Source of the DNA: Enterococcus faecalis 13-SD-W-01
Lineage (GTDB): Bacteria; Bacillota; Bacilli; Lactobacillales; Enterococcaceae
DNA length: 64,000 bases
Direction: 5' to 3'
Assembly: GCA_000415185.1 (NCBI GenBank)
Contig: KE351679.1
Location: 16,022 to 80,021, forward strand
Shown piece by piece: positions 7,189 to 13,506 of this stretch (positions are counted from its first letter, which is position 1; each line of letters opens with the position of its first letter). The notes under the pieces were generated by a model. That model worked only from the letters and a program-made list of their open reading frames with translations. It did not search any database and was not told the DNA's origin. The translations under genes were made by a program, and so were the position numbers.

Positions 7189-7223
7189 AAAAGACTTCTC
7201 TATATTTACGGGAAGTCTTTTTT
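7189..7223 (+). terminator. Terminator of the membrane protein unit
   Basis: AAGACTTC at 7191-7198 pairs with GAAGTCTT at 7212-7219, followed by a T run. It closes the 6281-7172 unit. Confidence 0.75.
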
Positions 7224-7243
7224 ATGTAAAGAGGTGTTAGGTT

Positions 7244-7648
7244 TTGTATTCTTTTGACCAAGTTATAATTGAGTTAAATCAAGAAATTGCATTAAAGACT
7301 CTAAAGAATTGGGCGAATAAGATTGAAAAAGTAACAGATAAACGTTTTGAACGTCGTTACGCAAAAAATGTAACTGGTAACACTTATAGCTATAAGGTAT
7401 TTTCATTAAAAGATATTGAAGGATTTCAAAAATTGGTCTGTTTGAGAAAAAATAATATACCGCTAAATGAAGCAATGATAGAAGTATTTTTATCGGAAGA
7501 AAGTAAGGAATCTTTTTTAAATGAACAAGAATTTCTAACAATGAAAAATGATGTAAAGTCCTTATTAGAGTTGAGTAAAGAAATTAGTGCAGAAAATGCA
7601 GAATTAAGGAAAAGAGTAATGCTTTTGGAAGAAAAAGTAAGCATGTAG
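7244..7648 (+). CDS. MerR-like HTH protein with C-terminal coiled coil
   Basis: A 134-residue protein read from TTG 7244 behind AGAGGTG. The N-terminal half (TLKNWANKIEKVTDKRF, then YSYKVFSLKDIEGFQKLVCL) has the pattern of a winged helix-turn-helix of the MerR or plasmid DUF3967 type, in which a tryptophan-containing recognition helix is followed by the F-S-L-K-D-I strand-helix. The C-terminal 40 residues (LLELSKEISAENAELRKRVMLLEEKVS) form a coiled coil that would allow dimerisation. It lies just before the oriT-like region, so a role in plasmid-like replication, partition or relaxosome control is plausible but unproven. Confidence 0.6.
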   Translation: MYSFDQVIIELNQEIALKTLKNWANKIEKVTDKRFERRYAKNVTGNTYSYKVFSLKDIEGFQKLVCLRKNNIPLNEAMIEVFLSEESKESFLNEQEFLTMKNDVKSLLELSKEISAENAELRKRVMLLEEKVSM

Positions 7649-7649
7649 C

Positions 7650-7758
7650 GGCTGTTTATTCTAAGGATTGTTGCTAGTAATAATTTGGGCAGGAGCGAAC
7701 GAAGTGAGAGCTCCTGCCCAAATTTTGGCAACAGAGATCCTTTTGAAATAGACAGCCG
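7650..7758. repeat. Nested 109-base inverted repeat before oriT
   Basis: Arms CGGCTGT at 7650-7656 and ACAGCCG at 7752-7758 enclose AAGGAT with ATCCTT, GTTGC with GGCAAC, and the perfect 15-base pair AATTTGGGCAGGAGC (7682-7696) with its complement (7710-7724). Folded as single-stranded DNA it would form one long interrupted hairpin. In this position, beside a rolling-circle-type relaxase, it is a candidate single-strand origin or recognition structure. Confidence 0.6.
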
Positions 7759-7815
7759 TGAGGTGGGCGTATGCCCACCTCACGCTCGAACCCCCCTTTT
7801 ATAACATGGGGGTAG
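7758..7815. other. oriT: oriT-like region
   Basis: Two inverted repeats sit side by side. GTGAGGTGGGC (7758-7768) pairs perfectly with 7773-7783 across a four-base loop. Then CCCCCC at 7791-7796 pairs with GGGGG at 7808-7812 and is followed by TAG. A C-run/G-run hairpin followed by TA is the form of the ICEBs1 and Tn916 oriT nick region, and it lies about 120 bases upstream of the MobT relaxase gene, where those elements have theirs. The exact nick position cannot be fixed by eye. Confidence 0.65.
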
Positions 7816-7883
7816 AATTTCAATAACCACTATAAAGAGTCACGTTTAAGCCTTGTCCCGCAAGGGGTTGCGCGTTTTGATTT

Positions 7884-7918
7884 TTGTCACATTTTTTAAG
7901 GAATCTTGTCACATTTTT
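7884..7918 (+). repeat. Two 13-base direct repeats, 22-base spacing
   Basis: TTGTCACATTTTT occurs at 7884-7896 and again at 7906-7918, a spacing of 22 bases or about two helical turns. The pair lies immediately upstream of the relaxase start at 7938. It is a candidate binding site for the relaxase N-terminal HTH domain or another ICE regulator. Confidence 0.55.
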
Positions 7919-7937
7919 GGAAGTAGGGTTTAAAACA

Positions 7938-9221
7938 GTGAGAGGTGTTGATTTAAAGAGATTTAGAAAAGAATTAGGTTTAAAACAAAAAGAATTAGCA
8001 GATAGACTAGAAATCGAACGTAGTTTGATCTCTAAAATAGAATCTGGTAAACGGCTCATTTCCAAAGAGTTAGAGGCAAAAATCATTGATGTTCTCCATT
8101 TGGATGGTGGAAAAGCTGCAGTAGAAGCCAAGATCGATTTTTTAAGAATTCGATTTAAAACATTAGATGTGAAAACAATCATTGAGAAGCTGCTGCACAT
8201 GGATCAAGCCTGGTTCACACATGATTCTCGTGGTTTTTATCACTATACAGAAACCTTTTCTTATGGAGCCATTCGACTGTTTCGAAATCCAGAAGATATA
8301 AATATGGGAATTATGCTGGATCTGTCTGGTGAAGGTTGTCGTCAGTTGGAAGAAATTTTTGAAGAGGATAACGACCGAAGCTGGACGGAGTTTTTTTGTT
8401 CGCTCTATGAGGACGATATCTTTGGTAAAAATCTTATCGTGGATACAAAAATCACTCGGATCGATCTTGCTCTGGATGAATTGATTGCTAAAGGAAAAGA
8501 GAATTTTGATCTTTACAGTCTGAAAGAAAAAATGGAGCAAGGATTAGTCCATACCACATTCAAAAATTTTGATTTTAGTGGCGGCTTTTCTTATGAAAAA
8601 GGACAAATGGTCAATAAAGGATTGTCTCTGTATTTTGGCAGCCGTCAATCTCCGCTATATTTCAACTTCTATCAAAAAGATTTTGAACTAGCTCGGAAAG
8701 AAAGTCTTTCCGTAGAAGAAGCACGGAAGAAATATGAAATCAAGAATCGATATGAAATCCGGCTTTCTGATGAGAAAGCTTTTTTATTTGTTGAATATTT
8801 TTTATCCAGTGGCGAAACTTTGGATTGGTTGGTCAAGGAAATAGTCAATCAATCATTAACAGTCTTTGAAATAGAAGACGGCATGCAAGTTTACTGTAAA
8901 TCCTGGTATGACGTAATAGACAAAATGGAAGGTTTGAAATTGTCCGTCCAGGGAGAAAAACCATCCGTCGATAAAACGCTGCGCTGGGTCTCCAATTATC
9001 TTGCGCCTTCGCTGAAAATGCTCAAATTGATTGATCTTCGTTTAGGAACCAATGAATTGATGGAACGGATCGATTTTGCTGAATTGAAAGAAAAACACGA
9101 AGAAATGATTGAACAGGTATGTGTGAGTGCAAAAGATTTACTATTTAACAATGAAACACATAGCAAAGTTCGTAACTACATGAAACAAGAATTTGATCTG
9201 GAAGAAGAATACCAGCTTTAA
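7938..9221 (+). CDS. MobT-type (Rep_trans) relaxase with N-terminal HTH
   Basis: The Orf20/NicK-class relaxase, which nicks oriT and starts rolling-circle processing. GTG 7938 is the preferred start (427 residues), with AGTAGGG at 7922-7928; an in-frame TTG at 7884 would run through the direct repeats. Residues about 6-60 form an Xre-type HTH (LKQKELADRLEIERSLISKI). The rest is a Rep_trans fold with strands such as RIDLALDEL and a C-terminal region containing LRWVSNYLAPSLKML. Full length for the HTH-bearing MobT family. The catalytic Tyr was not assigned. Confidence 0.85.
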   Translation: MRGVDLKRFRKELGLKQKELADRLEIERSLISKIESGKRLISKELEAKIIDVLHLDGGKAAVEAKIDFLRIRFKTLDVKTIIEKLLHMDQAWFTHDSRGFYHYTETFSYGAIRLFRNPEDINMGIMLDLSGEGCRQLEEIFEEDNDRSWTEFFCSLYEDDIFGKNLIVDTKITRIDLALDELIAKGKENFDLYSLKEKMEQGLVHTTFKNFDFSGGFSYEKGQMVNKGLSLYFGSRQSPLYFNFYQKDFELARKESLSVEEARKKYEIKNRYEIRLSDEKAFLFVEYFLSSGETLDWLVKEIVNQSLTVFEIEDGMQVYCKSWYDVIDKMEGLKLSVQGEKPSVDKTLRWVSNYLAPSLKMLKLIDLRLGTNELMERIDFAELKEKHEEMIEQVCVSAKDLLFNNETHSKVRNYMKQEFDLEEEYQL

Positions 9222-9239
9222 AAAAAGGAGAGAAGATAG

Positions 9240-9848
9240 GTGGTAGAGCACAAAGTTATTGAAAGAATCACCAGGGAAAGTTTTAGAATGAAAGAAACAT
9301 TGGAAAAGGTCATTACTCGATTATTAAACACAATGAACAAAGTGAAAGAGCTAGACGAATCGCAAGAATTGACCCTACCATACTTGAAAAAAACAATTGA
9401 GAAAAGAGCTTCTGAAATAGATGAATGCAACCGTGGGATAAGACAAATCAGCTCTTTAACTTTTCTGGGGAAACAGGAAGAGAATTGGCAGGATACGATT
9501 GTCTGGTCTGATTATATGAAACTAAGAAAGAAGTTTCAGTTGGTCGTTGAAGATTTTAGAAATTTTGTAGAGCAGTATAAACATTATACACCGCCAAACA
9601 GCGAAGGCTTGAAACAGAAAGTAATCACTATTTTGAATAAAATGGGTTATATCGTGGATAGTTATTTTGAAGGGGACTATGCAACCTGGATCGGCGTTTA
9701 TGCCAGACCAAAAGACAAACCAACCTATTTAGATCCAAGAGATGCTGAAGAAGCTGCCTTACAAGAAAAACATAGCGTAAACGGATTTAAACAAGATTTT
9801 TCAGAATGGTTTGAATGGGAAATAAAAGACAATGAAATTGTTGTCTGA
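9240..9848 (+). CDS. Hypothetical ICE protein, 202 aa
   Basis: A soluble 202-residue protein starting at GTG 9240 behind AAAAGGAGAG, 18 bases after the relaxase and probably in its operon. The N-terminal two thirds are helical and charged (ITRLLNTMNKVKELDES; KLRKKFQLVVEDFRNFVEQYKHY). The C-terminal part has a more globular look (GDYATWIGVYARPKDKPTYLDPRD). There is no signal, membrane segment or known motif. Position after the relaxase suggests a relaxosome or DNA-processing accessory, as inference only. Confidence 0.6.
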   Translation: MVEHKVIERITRESFRMKETLEKVITRLLNTMNKVKELDESQELTLPYLKKTIEKRASEIDECNRGIRQISSLTFLGKQEENWQDTIVWSDYMKLRKKFQLVVEDFRNFVEQYKHYTPPNSEGLKQKVITILNKMGYIVDSYFEGDYATWIGVYARPKDKPTYLDPRDAEEAALQEKHSVNGFKQDFSEWFEWEIKDNEIVV

Positions 9849-9875
9849 AATCGTTTATGTGATAACGTGTTTTAT

Positions 9876-10187
9876 TTATTCGGAAAATTGTTCTTTTAAA
9901 TATCGTCTAAGTTTATCAATGGTATCCCGATATTCATGATAAATGACTGGCTTCTTATCTAGGATTTGACAAGAATGGCAATGATACCAATAGCGTTGAA
10001 AGAAGCTACTAGTATCATTATCTAAAAAGATATGTATAACCCAGTAGCCACCAATTTTTTCACTGAAAAATGGTTCTAATCTAAATGAATCATTAGGTAG
10101 GGAAATAGAATTTAATTTAGATTCAAATTTGTGACATAAATTAGTAAGAAATATTTCATTTTGTTCAGTATTTTTGATTATTAACAT
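9876..10187 (-). CDS. Hypothetical protein, divergent pair member
   Basis: Read on the minus strand from ATG 10187, with GAGGTG six bases upstream; the longer frame to 10262 would run back through the neighbouring gene and is rejected. The 103-residue product has aromatic-rich strands (YWVIHIFLDND), a HCHSC cluster near residue 70 that could bind a metal or be redox active, and a C-terminal basic helix (TIDKLRRYLKEQF). Start codons of this gene and the plus-strand gene at 10213 are 25 bases apart, so each promoter would lie within the other gene. Function unknown. Confidence 0.5.
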   Translation of the reverse strand: MLIIKNTEQNEIFLTNLCHKFESKLNSISLPNDSFRLEPFFSEKIGGYWVIHIFLDNDTSSFFQRYWYHCHSCQILDKKPVIYHEYRDTIDKLRRYLKEQFSE

Positions 10188-10212
10188 AAATTCACCTCGA
10201 AAGGAAGATTTA

Positions 10213-10482
10213 ATGAAAGAGATAATTGACTTTGCAGTAATGATAGATGGTGACGCATACATTCATGATAAGTTTAACATATCAGATGGGAAAGAAAAGG
10301 TTTACTTACGATCTGTAGACGATTTACCACTTCTTTTAAGAAAAGGTTGGCTCTACGAAATTTGCCCAATGCTTTCCAGAGATAAAGATATGGAAACTAT
10401 GATTCCTTCAGTTTGCGGAATAGATTTGGTTTTTAGAAAAGATTTGAAAGTAGAAAAAGTGGAAGATCACTATAAAAGCTGA
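10213..10482 (+). CDS. Hypothetical protein, divergent pair member
   Basis: An 89-residue protein from ATG 10213, directly behind AAAGGAAG; the in-frame ATG at 10174 lies inside the divergent gene and lacks a ribosome site. The sequence opens MKEIIDFAVMIDGDAYIHDK, has a basic/Leu-rich middle (SVDDLPLLLRKGWLYEICPM) and ends basic. No motif or membrane segment is visible. It is arranged head to head with the 9876-10187 gene and nothing identifies a role. Confidence 0.5.
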   Translation: MKEIIDFAVMIDGDAYIHDKFNISDGKEKVYLRSVDDLPLLLRKGWLYEICPMLSRDKDMETMIPSVCGIDLVFRKDLKVEKVEDHYKS

Positions 10483-10538
10483 ACCAGTTAATGAAAACAA
10501 GATAAATATACAAAATATAATAGAACAGGAGAGAAAAA

Positions 10539-10907
10539 ATGCGAGACGTACGAGAAAGAATTGAACTGATGGCTGAGGAAATTTTTGAATTGGAAATGTC
10601 TGAACGCGAAGACAAGTTTTGGAATGACTTAAGCAAAAAGGGACTTACTAGTGAATATATTGATCTTCCAACAGTTTATGAAGAAAATTATGTGATTTTT
10701 TATAAGCAATTGAAAGAATATTGGAAAGATAGAGTGTCTAGGTACAAAGAGGATATGCAGATTGAATATGGAATTATGAGTTTGCGTGAATACCGTTCCT
10801 ATTTAGAAGGACGATTTCGTCAAATTCTTGACTCCCGCTATGAGGAGCTTCACCGAGAAGTATGGGAAGAGTATGGAGGGGTCCTGAATACAGATGCAGA
10901 GAAATAA
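10539..10907 (+). CDS. Hypothetical ICE protein, 122 aa
   Basis: A 122-residue, strongly charged helical protein (ERIELMAEEIFELEMSEREDKFWNDL) starting at ATG 10539 with an ACAGGAGAG ribosome site; a TATAAT at 10516-10521 may be its -10 element. Two bases separate its stop from the next start, so 10539, 10910 and 11470 look like one operon. It has many Glu, Arg and Tyr residues, no membrane segment and no known motif. It lies where Tn916 has Orf18-Orf19, but I see no similarity to the ArdA-type protein found there. Confidence 0.6.
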   Translation: MRDVRERIELMAEEIFELEMSEREDKFWNDLSKKGLTSEYIDLPTVYEENYVIFYKQLKEYWKDRVSRYKEDMQIEYGIMSLREYRSYLEGRFRQILDSRYEELHREVWEEYGGVLNTDAEK

Positions 10908-10909
10908 GC

Positions 10910-11458
10910 ATGGTTTTTGAACCACTTGGTGAACCTATCAAATTAGGAGAATATCTCTACCGTTATGAAGAGATGATCCGTCACATTTTAGGAGAAATGA
11001 CCTTTGTTGATTTTGAATCGAAAAAAATAAAAACATTACTGCGAGCAGAAATGAGAAAAGCAGAAACTTCCTTTTATATATTCTATGATCAAAATCGTCG
11101 AGAACCTGATTATGCTTTTCTCCAACGGAAAGTAACGGAATTTGGTGTTGAGCGTCTGGAACTTTTTTCACCAGAACCAACTGTTCTTTCTGTCGATAAT
11201 TTTGTTCTTTGCTATATTGAACTGCTGAAAAATGAAAAGTTATTGTCAGGTCTTGTCTTTCATGAACAAGATCTTTTTTTCGTGGAGAAATACGAAAGAA
11301 AACGTGCAGAAAAATATTTTGAAGAACAAAATGAATATTTGCCGGGATATGAAAAAGAACGTATCTCAGTCAATGAAAAAGTTCAGCAGTTTTCTTATCA
11401 AAAACTAAAAAACAAATTTATAGAAGATCCATTTATTGCTTCCTTAAAAAAAGAATAA
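10910..11458 (+). CDS. Hypothetical ICE protein, 182 aa
   Basis: The likely start is ATG 10910, two bases after the preceding stop; the longer in-frame start at 10862 overlaps that gene and begins with an unlikely Arg/Trp-rich stretch. There is no strong ribosome site, so translation is probably coupled. The 182-residue soluble product has helical segments (LGEYLYRYEEMIRHILGEM), an RREPDYAFLQRK patch and a C-terminal basic tail. I recognise no domain. It belongs to the three-gene unit 10539-11841 between the relaxase and surface protein regions. Confidence 0.55.
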   Translation: MVFEPLGEPIKLGEYLYRYEEMIRHILGEMTFVDFESKKIKTLLRAEMRKAETSFYIFYDQNRREPDYAFLQRKVTEFGVERLELFSPEPTVLSVDNFVLCYIELLKNEKLLSGLVFHEQDLFFVEKYERKRAEKYFEEQNEYLPGYEKERISVNEKVQQFSYQKLKNKFIEDPFIASLKKE

Positions 11459-11469
11459 AGGAGAGGTAG

Positions 11470-11841
11470 ATGCCTTTTTCAGAACCACTATCAATCATTT
11501 TAAAAAGAGACTATGGTTTTAGCGTATTTCCTGCAAATCCGGTTCAGAGAGATTATGAAATTTATGAAGAAGTACGGGAACGTTTGAAACGTCCGGATCT
11601 TCCTTTTCGCCCGATAGTAGATGTTTGTTATGAAAGAAAGTTATCAAAGAATACGTATCTTATTATTGAGGCACTCTGTATCCGTAATAAGCATGGAGCA
11701 GTGATTAAGCAAACCTATAGTTTTTATAAAGCGTCTTATTTTTATAGAACTGTACCACAGAAGTTGAAACTTTATTGTGAAGATGGAAATCGAAAAGATA
11801 TTTTAATTATGTTACAAAAGTTCAATTTTTTAAAAAAATGA
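11470..11841 (+). CDS. Hypothetical ICE protein, 123 aa
   Basis: A 123-residue basic protein starting at ATG 11470 with AAGGAGAGG just upstream, 11 bases after the previous stop. It looks alpha/beta (RPIVDVCYERKLSKNTYLII; GAVIKQTYSFYKASYFYR) and is rich in Tyr, Phe and Lys. There is no membrane segment or known motif. It is the last gene of the small operon before the surface protein genes, and its function is unknown. Confidence 0.55.
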   Translation: MPFSEPLSIILKRDYGFSVFPANPVQRDYEIYEEVRERLKRPDLPFRPIVDVCYERKLSKNTYLIIEALCIRNKHGAVIKQTYSFYKASYFYRTVPQKLKLYCEDGNRKDILIMLQKFNFLKK

Positions 11842-11883
11842 ATGTGATTTAAATTAACTGTAAAATGAGCTTTCAAAATGTTG

Positions 11884-11892
11884 TGCTATGAT
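11884..11892 (+). promoter_or_regulatory. Extended -10 promoter of the coiled-coil surface protein
   Basis: TGCTATGAT (11884-11892) has the TG plus TATGAT form of an extended -10. It lies about 30 bases before ATG 11923. No good -35 hexamer is visible. Confidence 0.4.
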
Positions 11893-11922
11893 TTAGAAAG
11901 CGTTAACAAAAAAGGAGAAGAG

Positions 11923-13284
11923 ATGAAGAAAAAAGTACGTTGGGGTGTTGTTGGTGCCGCTATTGTTGTGGTGGGAGGAATGGCTATTTTTACTATTAAC
12001 GAACGGAATTATGGAAAACAGGTAGAAGCTGTGGCAAGTGAATTATCTGCCAGTGAAAAAATGCTGAAGGAAATCGAGGGAGAAATCAGCGCATTGTACG
12101 CTGAAGGATCAACGCAATTTTTAGATGCAGAAATTACTCAAGAAACGATTGATGCAGTACAAGTACGGCTTACCAAATATCAAGAAACAAGTCTAGCAAA
12201 TTATGAAACAGTAGCAAAGTTACGGAAAAATGACCAAAAAAACCACCAACTTGATGCAAAGAATCTATCAACATTTCAAGGTGAAGTAAAATTGGTCCAA
12301 GAAAAATTTGATTCCCAACAATCTGTCAATGCATTATTTCAGAACCCTTATCTTACTGGAACTGACGTGAAAGAAGATGTGGTCATTGTTGACGATCTTT
12401 CCGCGGACAAAGTAGCTGATGCGAAAAAGGCGCATTTTCAAGATGAAGTCGATGAGAAAAACGAAAACCAAACGTTTCAAGTCGCAATCAATAAAGGCTT
12501 TGAGGTGGCAGAATCTCAGCTGAAGCAAATAGACAAAGCCAAAAAAGCTGTATCCGATCTTTACAAAGACGAAAAGGTCACAGACAAAGCGACTAAAGAA
12601 ACGTTTGATACTGCAAAAAAAGAAGTTCAAGCAATCAAAAATGAAAAAGCACGTAAATCTTTTGATGCAGCATTGAAAGCAATCGAAGAAAAAGTGAAAG
12701 CAGACGAAGCTGCAAAAGAAGAGGCAGAAAAACAAGCGGAAGAAGCCAAAAGACAAGAAGAACAAGCGGCGGCAAACCAAGAAACGCAAGTAACTACCGA
12801 AAGTACTGAAAAAAATGAAACAGTGCCGACTGCAGAAACAACGACACAAGAGACAGACACTACACCAAGTACCAATACGCCAGCTGTGACACAACCAGTT
12901 ACACCAGCGCCGCCAGCTTCGAATGGGAATAGTGCAGGTGGTAGTGGCTCAAATCCAGGAAATAACGCAGGAGGATCTTCAACAGGTGGTAACACTAGTG
13001 GAGGATCAAATTCAGGAGGCAACACAGGGGGATCTTCAGGTGGAGGAAGTACAACAACTCCACCACCGACAACTCCTGCTCCTCCGCCAGCTCCAGAAAA
13101 GCCATATCGAGTAACACCGCTAGGAAATAGTGGAATGGAATTTGCTACTATTGGTGAAGCCAATAATTGGGGAATGGAGCAAATGATGAATCCAGAAGGT
13201 CAATGGTTTGGCCGGGGATATGTCACAAAACCTTTACTTTGGTCAAATAACGAAGTTCTTAGCTACTCAATTGATTTTAGATAA
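11923..13284 (+). CDS. Membrane-anchored coiled-coil protein with Gly/Ser/Pro stalk
   Basis: ATG 11923 follows AAAAAGGAGAAG; the frame is open further upstream but without a ribosome site. The 453-residue product has an uncleaved N-terminal anchor (about 6-24, VVGAAIVVVGGMAIF), then some 250 residues of Lys/Glu/Ala-rich helix likely to form a coiled coil. A Thr/Pro-rich segment and a Gly/Ser/Asn-rich flexible stretch (nucleotides about 12925-13060) follow, then a PPPTTPAPPPAP spacer. A conserved-looking 60-residue C-terminal domain contains GMEFATIGEANNWG. There is no LPXTG, so it is probably held by the N-terminal segment with the C-terminus outward. Function unknown. Confidence 0.65.
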   Translation: MKKKVRWGVVGAAIVVVGGMAIFTINERNYGKQVEAVASELSASEKMLKEIEGEISALYAEGSTQFLDAEITQETIDAVQVRLTKYQETSLANYETVAKLRKNDQKNHQLDAKNLSTFQGEVKLVQEKFDSQQSVNALFQNPYLTGTDVKEDVVIVDDLSADKVADAKKAHFQDEVDEKNENQTFQVAINKGFEVAESQLKQIDKAKKAVSDLYKDEKVTDKATKETFDTAKKEVQAIKNEKARKSFDAALKAIEEKVKADEAAKEEAEKQAEEAKRQEEQAAANQETQVTTESTEKNETVPTAETTTQETDTTPSTNTPAVTQPVTPAPPASNGNSAGGSGSNPGNNAGGSSTGGNTSGGSNSGGNTGGSSGGGSTTTPPPTTPAPPPAPEKPYRVTPLGNSGMEFATIGEANNWGMEQMMNPEGQWFGRGYVTKPLLWSNNEVLSYSIDFR

Positions 13285-13344
13285 ATAAATACTAGTTGAT
13301 GAAAAAGATAATATGTTTTAAATAGTAATAGAGCAACGAACTAG

Positions 13345-13386
13345 CAAGCCTTCAGTTATATTTTAATATCTGATGGCTTGTATTTT
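13345..13386 (+). terminator. Terminator after the coiled-coil protein
   Basis: CAAGCC at 13345-13350 pairs with GGCTTG at 13375-13380, with inner CAG/CTG pairing, followed by TATTTTT. It separates the surface protein from the adhesin gene. The rest of 13285-13506 holds no gene. Confidence 0.6.
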
Positions 13387-13506
13387 TATGTATCGCTTAA
13401 ATAAATGCTAAGCAAAGAAGAATTCTTTTGTTTTTTTAGGAGGGGAGCGATGCTTTAATATCCATGTAAAAGATAGCATTTAAATTTTAAACTTATAGGA
13501 GGATGT

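Noticed and set aside
7884-7937. Longer relaxase start at TTG 7884
   Set aside because: It has no ribosome site and lies in the direct repeats; GTG 7938 has AGTAGGG at proper spacing.
10188-10262. N-terminal extension of the minus-strand 9876 gene
   Set aside because: The added 25 codons run through the start of the plus-strand gene, and the good ribosome site belongs to ATG 10187.
12925-13060. CRISPR-like or tandem repeat array
   Set aside because: The repeats are short, irregular and explained by Gly/Ser/Asn codons of the surface protein stalk; there are no spacers.
12627-13163. 178-codon minus-strand frame rich in Pro, Val and Ala
   Set aside because: It is the shadow of the Gly/Ser/Thr-rich repeat of the plus-strand surface protein; composition is mechanical and there is no ribosome site.
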